From Galbula dea (Eukaryota; Chordata; Aves; Piciformes; Galbulidae), in contig VWZX01002526.1 of NCBI GenBank assembly GCA_013399015.1, forward strand, positions 1,022,835 through 1,086,834: a stretch of DNA of 64,000 nt, given 5' to 3'. Position numbers and translations under genes: made by a program. Shown here piece by piece: positions 50,445 to 62,300 of the stretch; position 1 is the first letter of the stretch; each line of letters starts with the position of its first letter. A model generated the notes under the pieces. The model ran no database searches, was not told the origin of the DNA, and worked only from the letters and a program-made list of their open reading frames with translations.

Positions 50445-50647
50445 GGGAGGGGAAGGGAAGGGAAGGGAAGGGAAGGGAAGGGAAGAGAAGAGAAGAGAAG
50501 AGAAGAGAAGAGAAGAAAAGAAAAGAAAAGAAAAGAAAAGAAAAGAAAAGAAAAGAAAAGAAAAGAAAAGAAAAGAAAAGAAAAGAAAAGAAAAGAAAAG
50601 AAAAGAAAAGAAAAGAGAAAAGAAAAGAAAAGAAAGGAAAAGAAAAG

Positions 50648-50683
<36 letters not shown>

Positions 50684-50687
50684 GAAA
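50445..50687 (+). repeat. Purine pentamer array, GGAAG-AGAAG-AAAAG
   Basis: An all-purine array of about 240 bp in three ordered blocks: seven GGAAG units (50451-50485), six AGAAG units (50486-50515) and twenty perfect AAAAG units (50516-50615), then about 70 bp of imperfect AAAAG-type sequence. The first block also meets a G-quadruplex pattern (G3 runs with 2-base loops), and the whole tract is a mirror-like polypurine able in principle to form triplex DNA. The long open frames over it on the minus strand are artefacts of stop-free repeats. Confidence 0.98.
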
Positions 50688-51079
50688 CCCTGAAGTATTT
50701 TGCTTCTCTTCAATCTCTACTTCCATCAGACAAATAGGGTCACCTTGTGTTCTGCTAAAGATCAACACTCCTGCCCTGGATTAAAGTGCCCATACATTCA
50801 GACTTTCATTTCTCCTGCTAAAGACCTTTCATGAGGCACTATCTGCATGAGAAATGTCTGGCATTTATTGTTGTGACCCAAGTCCCAGTCCATAATCTGT
50901 CTAGCAAAACACCACAGAGGAGATGATTCAAGAGCTGTGATCAGTCTAGAAGACCTTTTACAGCTGTTAAACCAGAAGCTACACCCCAAGAAACCAAGAA
51001 TGGTTTTGGCTGAAAGTCTACAGTACTTGAGTCTCACAGTGACCTGTTTTGAAGAATCAAAAAACCCTAATGATTTCTT
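50688..51079. other. Unique DNA
   Basis: About 0.4 kb between the purine array and a GGGA run. Nothing recognised. Confidence 0.5.
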
Positions 51080-51097
51080 GGGGGGAGGGAGGGAGGG
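51080..51097 (+). other. G-quadruplex motif with one-base loops
   Basis: G6 (51080-51085) is followed by three GGG runs (51087-51089, 51091-51093, 51095-51097), each separated by one A. It matches the G3+N1-7 rule in its most stable form. A run of eight A follows at about 51103. Confidence 0.9.
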
Positions 51098-51279
51098 AGA
51101 GTAAAAAAAAGAGCTAACCTGCAAAATAATCATGTTTGAGCTGCTCCTGATTTCCCTACTGGTTATCTGCCTTAATGGGCACTCATAATTGCCTATAAAG
51201 ACATCTCATGTTCTCTGCATGCTTTCCAAGTAGGTCCTGTGGATTTACTGTTCATTAAAAACTGAAACTAAAAGAGAAC

Positions 51280-51441
51280 CTACAGCCTGTCACTGGGAGA
51301 AACACAACCTTTGAGGGAGGCTTCTAGTCTGTGTGACACTAACAGCATTAGGAAGCAAATCTACAACCTATCACTAGGATATAAACAACATTTTGGGGGA
51401 GTCTTCACATCTCTGGGACACCAACATCGATAGAAACATAA
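51280..51441 (+). repeat. Diverged 81-bp tandem duplication
   Basis: Two units, about 51280-51360 and 51361-51441, align end to end with one gap and roughly three-quarters identity by eye: 'ctacagcctgtcactggg' against 'ctacaacctatcactagg', and 'gtgtgacactaacagcatta' against 'ctgggacaccaacatcgata'. I see no third unit on either side. The divergence implies an old duplication. Confidence 0.82.
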
Positions 51442-53080
51442 GAATTCATCAAATATGCTTAAAATAAAACACCTGAGTATTTGAGGCTCTAAGACAAGTC
51501 CTGACTCTTCAAAAACTCTGATCTAGACTCTAACAGCAAGCCAGGCCTAAAGATTTGGGTTCTTGAATGTCACTTAAGAACACCAAGGTCTTAGAAAAAG
51601 TGAGGTGTTGTACCACCTTCCTACCCCTGCTCTGGTGTTTGCCACCTTCCCATGCATGACTTTCCTTACCTGAAATATCATGGAGACTGATACCCCCAAG
51701 TGTGTGCTAGATCCAGGTGTTGGCTTTCAGGGAACTGTTTACATTAAGAGATATATGTACTTAAAACTGGGGAAAAAATGGGGATTGGGTTTTGCTTCCT
51801 TCATTCTCTATTGGTCTTCCTCAATAGAAAAGCTCTAATTCCTAAACAAAGATCTGTCTGCAAGCTGTTGAAAACACTGAGTATAAATTGTGTGAGGTGT
51901 CATGTTAGGCCAAGGGGTGAGTCCAAGCCAGTAGGATCACATGAGTTTTCTAAAATCACAGATTTTAGGTATTTTCTGACAACAGGGCCCCATACAATGG
52001 AATGGAGACATCAGTCAAGGCTGCCAGAAAAAGCAGAGCAAGTAACGGAGTTGAGTGAGTTGGGATCTTAGGATATCTGCATAAAACTCCTCCTCCCTGT
52101 CCTTGTGTCCCTCAGAAGGTGCAATGAGCCATCCCTTGCCTTCATTGCTCTCCTCAAAAAGCAGCTGCACTGGAGCTTGACAGCAAAGTACCTAATTTCA
52201 AGAGCTGCTTATGTTTCATCTCCTCATCTGAGGTTAGTTGAAGGAGTGGTGGAAGAGACCTGAAGACGTTAAGGGAGTGCCAATGTTTCTGTTATTTCTC
52301 CTTTTCCTCCAGGACTGAAAGCTCAGCTCCTTCCTGCTCCAGCTTCCAAGCTGCCTCCTGCTTCTAAGTTGTTTTCTCAAGAAGAGATTCAGAGCTCAGG
52401 CTTTTCTAGTTTCAATAATGCTAAGTATATCTTAGGGTGGGGAGATATCCATGAATATAACCTCTGCAGAGATCTCTGCATTGTGTTTCTGGGTTATGAT
52501 GTTTGACAGCAGGGGAAATTAATTTTTATAAGTTTATCTGTGGGTTTTTTAAAAGTCTTTTTCTGTTAAAAACCATAAACTTCCTTTAGTAAAGTCCAAT
52601 GTAGCATCTGTAAACACTCTCTCTTTCTGAAAGAACAGTTTTTCAGCATCAAAATCCCTTAGTTTCATTAATGAGGAGGAAAAAAATAGCTCTCCACAGA
52701 GTATTATCACCTCCAGTTCCTCTCCTTGCAAAACTAAAATAAATGCAAGAAAGAATGGCAGATGTTTGCAAAAAATTGAGCTCTAAACCATTTAGACTGA
52801 CACTGTACTGAGACTCCAGGATATTACAGAACACTAAGGCAACAGCAAGATGAATTTCATCACATAGGAGTTCAGTCTGGGCTCCAATTTTGAGTATTCC
52901 CTGAAAAAGAATTAAGATGTTTTCTCTTATTTGGGGTGTGTGCAAATGGCAAAAGAGAGCTTAACTCTGTTTCTTGCATTCAGCATTGCCACACATCTGA
53001 TGGTAAATAATGAAGTAGTTAAGGTGACTGGCTGCAGGTGTCTGTAAATGAAAGCAGATTAAAGGAGTTGAATTATTTCC
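51442..53080. other. Unique DNA
   Basis: About 1.6 kb, no recognised gene or repeat. Confidence 0.5.
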
Positions 53081-53187
53081 CTAAAAAAACTAACAAAAAC
53101 CAGAATAAAACAAACAAAGAAAAACCCAAACACATGAGAGAAAAGAAACAAAACAGCATAGGAAAAAAGAGAAAAATAAAGAAAACT
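53081..53187 (+). repeat. A-rich, C-containing low-complexity tract
   Basis: About 105 bases with 'ctaacaaaaaccag'-like, 'aataaaacaaac' and 'aaaaacccaaacac' words, grading into 'gaaaaaagagaaaaataaag'. More A and some G compared with the tract at 49560, so it is a mixed A-rich tract. Confidence 0.75.
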
Positions 53188-53274
53188 TCCTGGCTGTCAA
53201 ATCCTGTGAAGTCTGTTGTAGGTTCATGAGAGTATTTAGCATCTAGAAATCATAAAAGAGGGGGAGAGGGAGGG

Positions 53275-53400
53275 TGTGCATGCATAAAACTGACAGATGA
53301 CAAAATCTATTGTGCATGGCAAATCACTTTTATAATTGATCCAGCTTTTTATTAATTTTTAAAGCTGGGTATTTATGCCAAAATGCATTGCCTAGGTGTT
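53275..53400. promoter_or_regulatory. Candidate conserved non-coding element
   Basis: Complex AT-rich segment with 'cacttttataattgatccag', 'ctttttattaatttttaaag' and 'gggtatttatgccaaaatgc'. Clustered homeodomain-like cores. Untested. Confidence 0.27.
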
Positions 53401-53849
53401 AAAATTTGTGTTTCCTACTTGATTGTTCTGAAATGGGAATGGGAAGAACCAAGGCAATAAAGTGCTGCTGCTGCTTCTGCAATCCCTCCCAGGCTTCATT
53501 TCCCCAGGGTGGCAGGGAATGGGACACCAAGCAATAAAAGCAAATGTTCTCAAGGTGCTTTCTGCTTTTTTAATCTGTCCTGTTAGATTCCTAATGTTGC
53601 TTGATTGCTCTAGAAAAGACACATTTAGTCAAAGGTCACTGAGAAAGCACCAAAGAATAAAACCTCTGCACTGGTGAAAAACCCCACTGTGTAAAAGCTT
53701 GCTCTGAGGTTTACCAATCAGTGAAATGTCATTTTCTGGGGGGATTTAAAGTGATGCTTAGCCTTCAGCTGCCTTTTGGCCCTGTAGTGAGCTCTACCCT
53801 CTTGGGAAAATGTCTCTGCCACCAGTGTGAGGTAGATGATTGGATTTGC

Positions 53850-53886
53850 TCCTTTTTCCTTTTCCTTTCTTTTTCTAATCATTTTC

Positions 53887-53918
<32 letters not shown>

Positions 53919-54236
53919 CTTTTCTTTTCTTTTCTTTTCTTTTCTTTTCTTTTCTTTTCTTTTCTTTTCTTTTCTTTTCTTTTCTTTTTCCTTTTCTTTT
54001 TCTTTCTTTTTTCTTTCTCTTTTCCTTTCTTTTTCTTTCTTTTCTTTTCTTTTCTTTTTCCTTTTCTTTTTCTTTCTTTTTTCTTTCTCTTTTCCTTTCT
54101 TTTTCTTTCTCTTTTTCTTTTTTTTCCTCTTTCTCTTTTTCTTTCTCTGTTTCTTTTTCTTTCTTTTTTTCTTTTATTCTTTCTCATTTCTTTTTCTTTC
54201 TTTTCCTTTTTCTTTTTCTCTTCCTTTTCCTTTTCC
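53850..54236 (-). repeat. Pyrimidine pentamer array, (TTTTC)n with internal 70-bp duplication
   Basis: An almost pure pyrimidine tract of about 385 bp on the plus strand. Eighteen perfect TTTTC units run from 53895 to 53984. Next come variants with CTTTTT and CCTTTT words. A 70-bp block (53971-54040) is repeated exactly at 54041-54110. The complementary strand is AAAAG-type, so the tract is opposite in orientation to the array at 50445. The 200-codon plus-strand frame over it (Phe/Leu/Ser rich) and the Lys/Arg/Glu frame on the minus strand are repeat artefacts. Confidence 0.98.
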
Positions 54237-55924
54237 ACTCTTATTTTTTGGACAGGGTGTCAAAAAAGAGTAACCTTTAGAGACATAAAGTCTACTGTAC
54301 CTGGACTATTTGCACCAGTTTAATTACATTAGAATTGCAGTTTATATATGTATAAATGAAAACAAAAATAATAATTCTCTTTGTTTGCATCATAGCTACA
54401 TCATTCTCCTTTCAGTTTATCTCCCCAAATTACAATATATTCATGATACACTTTGGATCTGAAATGAGAGCTACCTGTAGCTCAAAATGGGTCAAAATGG
54501 CCAAAGTGTGCCCAGTGTAGTGAGCAAGCAACAGAGGAAGTTGTTATAAGCCTCTGCAGAGATGCAATTTACTATGCAAAGTTGCCTTTTATTGGCATCA
54601 TTACATTACTTAAATGCTTTATGGCAATCATTTTAGACCAAAAGGGCTCAGACTATGTTGACAAGATTATGGTGCTTCTCCCAAGCTAGTAATAAGGGAG
54701 CTTTCATTTGCAGCTTAAACCATGTCTTCACAGTCCACAGCACTCCTTTGCTGTAAAATTCAGATTATTCTTGACCCCACTTTTTACCTCTCCTTCCATC
54801 TCACTTACACACACCAGCCTGCCAGCTTTGCCAGTCCAGCTGTTTATGTGTCTGAACAGTGAACTGGATTAAGAGATAATATATGGCAGCCTCAGTGGAA
54901 AAGTAAATTTTCTTTTCATAAATAGTATTTGCTCCAGTAGTGCTCCTCTATGCTGCTGAGCATGGTATCTCCAAGAAGAAAATGAACTTCCTAAGTCAGT
55001 ATAACTCTTTAAATCAGAAAATCCCTTTCTGTGCTCCAGACACATTGAGTTAGAACTTTCAACAGTCAGTTATAATGAACAGCAATAGCATTATCATCAT
55101 CCCCCTGCCAGTTGCTGGCAAATACAGTCTCAGTGTCCTCATCAGACCATTATGGATAGTCTCTCAGGTCTGGTGGTGTGACATGAGGGACTTCATAATT
55201 TGCATGTGACTACCACATCAGAAAATGCTCTGCAAACACTCACCAGCTCTATCATAACACTCTTTTCTTTTTGATTTGCTAGTTTCTTCTAAGCCTTGTT
55301 TCATCCCATGAAGTGATCTCTCAGGAAAGAGAGCCTTTAGAACACTTCTTCTTCTCTCTTTCATCTACAGACCAGTAACCATTCTGTGAAGATGTCAGTC
55401 ACCAGTAACCTCCATAACCCATCATATTCTGTCTAAGAAGTGAGAAGCTGATTGTCAATGAGTGAAACAAATATACCCTTTCAAAAACAGGATATCTTTT
55501 TAAAGTAGATAGAAGAAGTAAATGTTGGCAGATGTAGTTGAGCCATAGTCACTCTTTTTATTTTTCTTTTTCTTTCCCAGAATCTCTAGTTTCATTTGGA
55601 AACCTCAGTACTGATAAAAGTCACCTGGGAAAACACTACCTGGAAAAAGTAAGCCTTGTGGAAACTTGGATAAAAGCAGATTACTGGTGTAAATCCTGAA
55701 TGGCCTAAGTGACCTTTTGGTCATCTCAGTAAAGCTTCTGGATTCAAAGGTGACCTGGGACAATTTATTTTTCATTTTAACTGGCTTCAGCCCACATATC
55801 TACCCAGTAAAAACACTATCCTAATTCTTTGGAAAATAACAGCTTCATGCTCCAGAAGAAGGCTTTTTCTCCATCTCAAGAGCAGCTATGATGGAGGGCA
55901 CCTCCCTGAACAACAAGACTTCTC
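54237..55924. other. Unique DNA
   Basis: About 1.7 kb. A complex AT-rich stretch near 54560-54700 (with 'ggcatcattacattactt' and 'ggcaatcattttag') could be conserved. No gene seen. Confidence 0.5.
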
Positions 55925-56227
55925 AAAGGAGAAAGACTTTTTGCCAAGGCCTGTCATGACAGGACAAGACACAACAGTCTTAAACTGAAAGAGGGTAAGT
56001 TTAGATTGACATAAGACATTTTTTTACTGTGAGGGTGCTGAGACACTGGAACAGGTTGCCCAGAGAAATTGTGAATGTTCAGTCCCTGGAAGTGTTGAAG
56101 GTTGTTCTGGATGGGGCTTTGAGCAACCCTCAAAGATGGTTGAAAGATGTGGAAGATGTCCCTGCTCATGGCAAAGGGATTGGACTAGATGATCTTTGAA
56201 GGTCCCTTCCAATCCATCCATTCTATG
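55925..56227 (+). mobile_element. CR1 LINE 3'-end fragment
   Basis: Plus-strand CR1 of about 300 bp. 'agactttttgccaaggcctg', 'aaactgaaagagggtaag' and 'tttttactgtgagggtgctg' are followed by 'cactggaacaggttgcccag', 'cagtccctggaagtgttgaa', 'gatggggctttgagcaac', 'gattggactagatgatcttt' and a short tail 'ccattctatgg'. It has about 25 extra bases between 'gagcaac' and 'gatgtccctgctcatgg'. Confidence 0.96.
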
Positions 56228-59189
56228 GCAAGTGTCCTTGGTTAATCCATATAGCTAGATGATTTTCTTCAAAGCTCTGTGCCTCAGAAGCACAGTGATG
56301 AAAAACCAGCAAAGTTTCCATGGAAACCCTATCTTGAATTCAGCAAAGTTCATCAAACCTAACAAGATTCAGAGGAAGCACTGCAGGGATGATGAATTGA
56401 TATTTTCCCTGGAACTTCTTAATAGAAGCACTGGAAACATACATAGAGGCCTTTGTGGTATCCATAGGTCTCCTTTAAGAGTTCAGCAATGCCTTTTGCA
56501 AAACAGAAAGATGTAGTGAATCACTGCCATAAATATTCTGTTTTAACTCCACTTGCACCTGCCAAAGCTCCTGCTGCCTTTGCAGCTCAGTGAAGATCTG
56601 ACCTGTTATCTGGCCTGGATAGTAATGCCAAGTACCTCTTTTTATTGAGCTCTTCCAGCAACATTCACTTACACTGAAAATCTACTTGTCTATTCTTAAA
56701 TATCACCACCACCTTGCTGTGATCACTGGAGATGAAAGTTTATCCTGCAGGTTTATTATGCCTTGAGAAAACAAATTACTTCCTGACACTCATCTGTCTC
56801 TCCTTTTCAATATCCTTAAATGATTCTCTCACTGGCTTCCTGATGTTCATCTTCTCAGCCTCTACCTCAAGCTGACAGCCATCAGAAATTCAAAGAGGTG
56901 CCACTTTTCCTTAAGATGGAGAGCTGGGAACTGATATTGTAACTCATTGTGAGAGAGCATGAATGAGAGGAAATCATTTGCCTAAAAGAACTTCAGCAGC
57001 TGCAGTCAAACACACACATCTGGAAAGGAGCAACAAATGCAGCCTTTTCCTTTACTAGTGCAGAGCAAAGTCTGACATCCAAATGATAAACACAGAGAGA
57101 TGCTAAGGGAAAAAAGGCAAAGGACAAGATATACTGAGGTATAAAAATAAACCTTCAATAAAAGGACTAAATAATGTGAAGATTATGTTTTTCAGATGGA
57201 AATTGCAACACTTCTTTCTTGAAGAACTGAATCTCCTTCAACATCTCCATGTGGCAGGATGGTGGGGTTTGGGGAGATGAAAGAAATGTTTTAGCCAGAA
57301 GATTTAGTAACCTGTTGAAGGTCATATGCAAAGATTCAGATGTGAAACAGCTAATCCTTGCAGTTTCTTACACCTCCTGAGTTAAACTGGTTCACATAGA
57401 CTGAGAATGGTGTAAAGCAGTGTGGGAAGGAATGGAAAAGTGCCCTGGAAGATGGAGTTGGCAATGAAATTCCAGGAAAGGGGGATAAGACTAAGTCATA
57501 TGTGAGAAAGACTTACTACAAACAGGTTTTGGTCAAGGCAGAAGAAAAGAAATGTTAATTCAAAATCACATGAAACCTTACAGACTTTTCCAATTAGCCA
57601 GGACTTGCTGGCAAAAGACAGAAAGAGAATAATATTGCCAAGCATATAAACCAGCCCAAGTGAGAAACTCAGATGTTAATAATGAATTAACTAATGCTAA
57701 AAATCATAGAGAAATAGAAAATCTAGCTGGAAATAACCTTGACAACTCATCTAACCTTCTAGCCTGTTCTATAACCCCTTTAGTATCTAAAATGATTCAT
57801 CCAATATGATTGAATCACTGCAATAATTTGCCTTCCTGTCTAGCAAATTTATTTACTCTGAATCTGCAAGATGTTACCACTGAGAGAAATGTCAAAAATA
57901 ACAACTTCTGGGTGATCAAGGGATGGAAACTGGTAAATATTCATTTTTGTATGGTCCATTTTCACAAGATATGATCTAGTCCTAGTACTTAGCTGAACAA
58001 AGAGAGGGTTTAGGAGTGTACATTTCTTTGTTTGTAATTATTTCCCCTCATAGCAGTTGCATCACTAATCACATGACTCTGACTGGTTTGATCCCTCTTG
58101 TCCCTTGAATTTTTGGTGAAGGTGTTGAGATCTCACTGCCAGAAACACAAACTTTTATCAATGAGATCCAAGTCTTTGAAGATGACTAAGGACAGTTCAG
58201 GATAACTGCTCTGTTGAGGATGTTTTAATTTTGAAGTTTATCTCCCAGAGAACTCTCTTCAGTGATCTTCTCCCAGTTTATTTTTAATGCTTCTTGTTGG
58301 CAGTACTCAAATAGTTCCTTCTAAAGTGCACACACAGATTGCACCTTCAGCTTCTCAAACCAGCTTGCTCAAAGCAGCTCAGTCTCCTCCTCTGACACAG
58401 TTGAGCCACAGGGACCTCTGCAAACCTCCACAGGGATAACCATGACCACATGCATGTCATATGCAGCTTCATCCCACAGGAAGGGAAGAGATACTCTGTC
58501 ACAGCTGCTGAAAGGTGACCTGCAATAGGCTCCTCCTCCATCTCCTCCACCCATCACCTCATCCAGGGAAACATTTCTACATGAAGCTGGCAGCAGCTTT
58601 CATATCAGTCTTCCTATCCTCATTTAGTTAGTCCTGCAGGCACCCTGAGTGCATAGCACAGACAAGTGAATATTACTCATTCATCATTTGGCCCCTTTGG
58701 CTTTAGAAATATCATTTTTACAGATCCATAGCTGTGTGCTTTACTACAGAACTCTTCCTGATGCTGGTAATGTGCATAGACAACTCCACTTTGTAGCACA
58801 TTTACTTGATTTTCCAGGGTAATGCACCTTCTTCTCAGCTATTTCTGAAGAGTGGCTCTTTATTTCCAAAGAGAAAGTTGTGCATTCTTTCTTTCCTTTC
58901 TTTGTTTCCTTTCTGCTAGGGATGAATGAATTTTATGTTGTCTTTTTCTTGCTTCCTCTTTACAATGGGGACAGCTGCTACCTCGTTGTAAACAAGCATT
59001 TAGATGCCTTGGAGTACAACTCTTTGAGCAGGCAATGCTGTACAGTAATAAAGGATACACAACATCATGCAAGACAATCTTGTAGCCTCCAACTACTTCT
59101 CTTTGTTAACCAATTCAGAACATATTAAACCATTGAAGAACATTAAGCTTCAGAGTAGATGGGAAGTTCTACCCCTTAGTAAGGATGGA
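56228..59189. other. Unique DNA with one doubtful CR1 trace
   Basis: About 3 kb of AT-rich sequence with no gene seen. A CR1-like start at 57702-57780 is listed separately. Confidence 0.5.
57702..57780 (-). mobile_element. Possible ancient CR1 remnant
   Basis: 'aaatcatagagaaatagaaa' followed by 'ctagctggaaataaccttga' and 'caactcatctaaccttctag' resembles the antisense CR1 3' end ('atcatagaa...ggctggaa..gacct...catctagtcc') with heavy decay. No further CR1 blocks can be followed, so this is tentative. Confidence 0.4.
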
Positions 59190-59317
59190 ACAATAAAAAC
59201 AAAACAAACAAACCAAACCCCAAGCAAAGCAAAACAAAACCAATAGAAAAAAAAAAAGCCAAAAAAACCCACAAGACCACCAACAAAAAACACAAACAGA
59301 GAGGGGAAAAAAAAAGC
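59190..59317 (+). repeat. G-poor A/C-rich low-complexity tract
   Basis: About 128 bases of A and C: 'caaaacaaacaaaccaaacc', 'aaagcaaaacaaaaccaa', 'aaaaaaacccacaagaccac', then 'gaggggaaaaaaaaagcc'. Same class as 3205-3320 and 49560-49687. Confidence 0.85.
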
Positions 59318-62300
59318 CTTAAGTTGTCAAGATTCTTTATGTGGAATTCTCAGGGGAAAGAGGCAAATGAATGCTTTGTGTTTTTTAGATAACTTGCTGA
59401 GACAGAGTGATGAGAGGATACCTGAGTGATGGTATACTTCACCTGGCAATCCAGTCTGTATGCTAAATATACAAGAAAGAAGCCAACAAATCAGCATAAT
59501 TAGAACATATATATCTATTTATGTAGATATGTAGGTACTTTAAATCCCACAGCTTGAGTTCCATATGCCTTGAATGGCTGGAGATTTTAAATGGTGTTTT
59601 GATGGAAAATCTTGCCTCCCAGCTACCAATGGATGCAGCCAGTCAAACCCCCAAGCAAGCATGAATGATAAGCTTCATTTGTGAAAGCAAGGACATGAGG
59701 AAAACATTAAAGGAAAACTTCTTGGATCTTTGACTTAACTTCCTGGAAGAAAAGCAGATGTGCCCTTTGCTTCTAAGTTTGACTCACTTCTACCTCCTTT
59801 CAAAGAAAGTCTGTCCTGGGGGAATATTAATTCAGAGAGTTGGAAGGAGTTAGTTGTCATATCAAAGCAACCTTGGGAAGCTGTATGACCTGCAGGTTAG
59901 CACATGGGATCTGAGTAGCTTACAAGAAATCTTTCCATTTATTTTAACAGTTCCTTTCAAAGGTAAGGAGGAATTATCATCAATTTACAGTCAGGATGCT
60001 GAGAGGTATATTTGTGTTGCACAGGACAAACCCTGAGCTAAGCAAGACAGAAAGTCAGTAAGTCCATCTGCCATGGCAAGCTCAGAGGGGGAAGTTTTGC
60101 TCACATTCTACTATGGTAAAGTGCATATTTATGGTGCACCACCTTTGCCTATGGACCCAATATGTCTGAGTCCCTAAGTATAAAAACCCTTATGGAACAG
60201 AAATAAAAATTACTTTGAAATGTCTATTTCAATGTGACTTCTGGACCTTATTCAGGAATCCATCTTTTTTCCAGGGAGTTGCTGAGGTAGTAACACTTCA
60301 CCCAAGACATGCTGAGGGATGAGCTGAACTTAAAAGACACAAATGAGAAAGCCAAAAAATTGTTCTTGAGCCCTCTGGCCAACCCACTCCCTTTATCATT
60401 ATTGCTTTAAGATTATAATAATGGCTATTAAAGGGCTTAATAAAAATCAGCCAAGTGTATAATTGCTGTTTGTGCTTGAAATGTCCCAGTAAAAAGCACT
60501 CCAGATGCACAATTTACATTTAAAGTTCAGGAGTCAGGTTAGCAATGCCTATTTCCATGTAAATCTCAGCTCTTTCTAAAAGCAGGGAGGATACTTTCTT
60601 TTCCATCTAGCAAGTATTATCACCTTTCTTTGATTAACCTCCTTACTGAGTCTCTTCCCAAGGTTTCGAGGTGAAACTGGACTGACAGTCACAACTTCCA
60701 GGCAGATATGTAGCTAAACCAGGAGTAAGGCATTTTGGAGAGTCCAATGTTTGGTATTACAGAGCTCAAAGACAAACATCAGAGAGGCTTCTGTGAAAAA
60801 CTGGCAGGGCAATGAACATTTTAAGGATTTGTTTAAAAGTAAAGTGTTTGTCATTTTTGCAGGGCCTATGAAAACAAAATAAACAGCTCTTGAGATTTAT
60901 TAGTCTGTTGATTATTTGACACCATTTACTTGTGGAGCTTTTATGCTTGCTAACAGTAAATATTCTCTCCATACAAATGTTAGAGGGATTGAAAAGCTTC
61001 ATTGTCTTTCCATTTCTGCTCATCTTCTCAGCACCAGCTTCAGAGCTGCCCTCCTTTCAGGCAGCAAAAGCTACATGAGATGAATTCTTTCTGACCCAGC
61101 TTTATTGTCAGGAGCTCAGTCTATTTCAATGACTGGGAAATCACTGTAGGATCTGAGAAGTGATCTAAGTCTTTCCCATTACCTCTAAATACTTTCAGGA
61201 TTTGTTTGGGGGGTTTTCCTGATTTTTCCTTTGCCCTTTTGTGCCACATTTACTCAAGGCACATTCCTACTCCAGATAAAACACCTTCTATGTCCACTGA
61301 TGATCTAATGGGCAAGATTTAGTGTGGTAAATGGTAGTTGAGAAAGAAGGGAAAGCTAGATGACACCAACATACAAAAGTTTTTTCTTTTGTCCAGGATG
61401 AATGTAGATGGTACCTCACTAGCAGCAAGGTTATGACAAAAAGGTACTTCTCCCCCATCCTTACTTCAATTCCAGCTATAACTGTCACTTTGGGAGCTGT
61501 GGCAACAGCATATCTCCTTCTAGAAGGAAAGATCTTTTCTGAAATCTATATCTGCAGGTCATAGGTAAGGACCCATGAACCTTCCTCTTCCTCTGTCCTT
61601 TTAAAATCTTTTACTGGAACACATTGTCACAAAAGAACTTACTCTCATAAAAGGGTCCTGTGAACAGTTGGAAAAACCATCTTTGTTGCAGGATGCAATT
61701 AAATGAGATGCTCCTTAGCATTTCTAATGGCCCCAAGATGGTGCTTCTCCTTTGACACCATCCAGGATATGTACCTGCCCAGAATTAGATAGTCTTCAGC
61801 TGAACTTGCACCTGAATTTACCTCCTTCTGGATGGGAATCTGAAATAGCAGATGAGTCACTGGTCTGGAACTAAACACATTGTTATACAGCATGAAAATC
61901 TTTCATGACATTCATCTGATGTTCTCCTTTTCCCCAAGGTCACAGTCTCCAGCAGTGGAGCTCTTTTACTCTGTATCTAGAAGTATAAATGAAAGCTTTT
62001 CCTTGAAGGTGTGCCAAAAGCATTCATCCTTCTCTGACCATCAACAGAGAGCTGCCTGGTTTCCTGCTGTTTTCCTACACCCAAGGAGTGTTGGCCAACT
62101 GACACCACATAGCCTGGGGGAGGACACACAGACTGGTACAGGGGTTAGCCACGCCATTCCTTTGTGTGCTATTGGATTCTTTGTGGGATAGTGGAACCAC
62201 TGTCTTCTCAGATTTCAGGGACTGCTCTAGCTGAACAATTTTATGCCTCTCTGCACCCCAAAATATCATTTATTTTGCATCAAAAATATCATCCAGTAGA

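Noticed and set aside
50370..50768. 132-codon and 96-codon Phe/Ser/Leu frames on minus strand
   Set aside because: Translation of the purine pentamer array. All frames of such an array lack stops.
53721..54323. 200-codon Phe/Leu/Ser frame on plus strand, and Lys/Arg/Glu frame on the minus strand
   Set aside because: Both are translations of the stop-free (TTTTC)n array. There is no coding signal outside the repeat.
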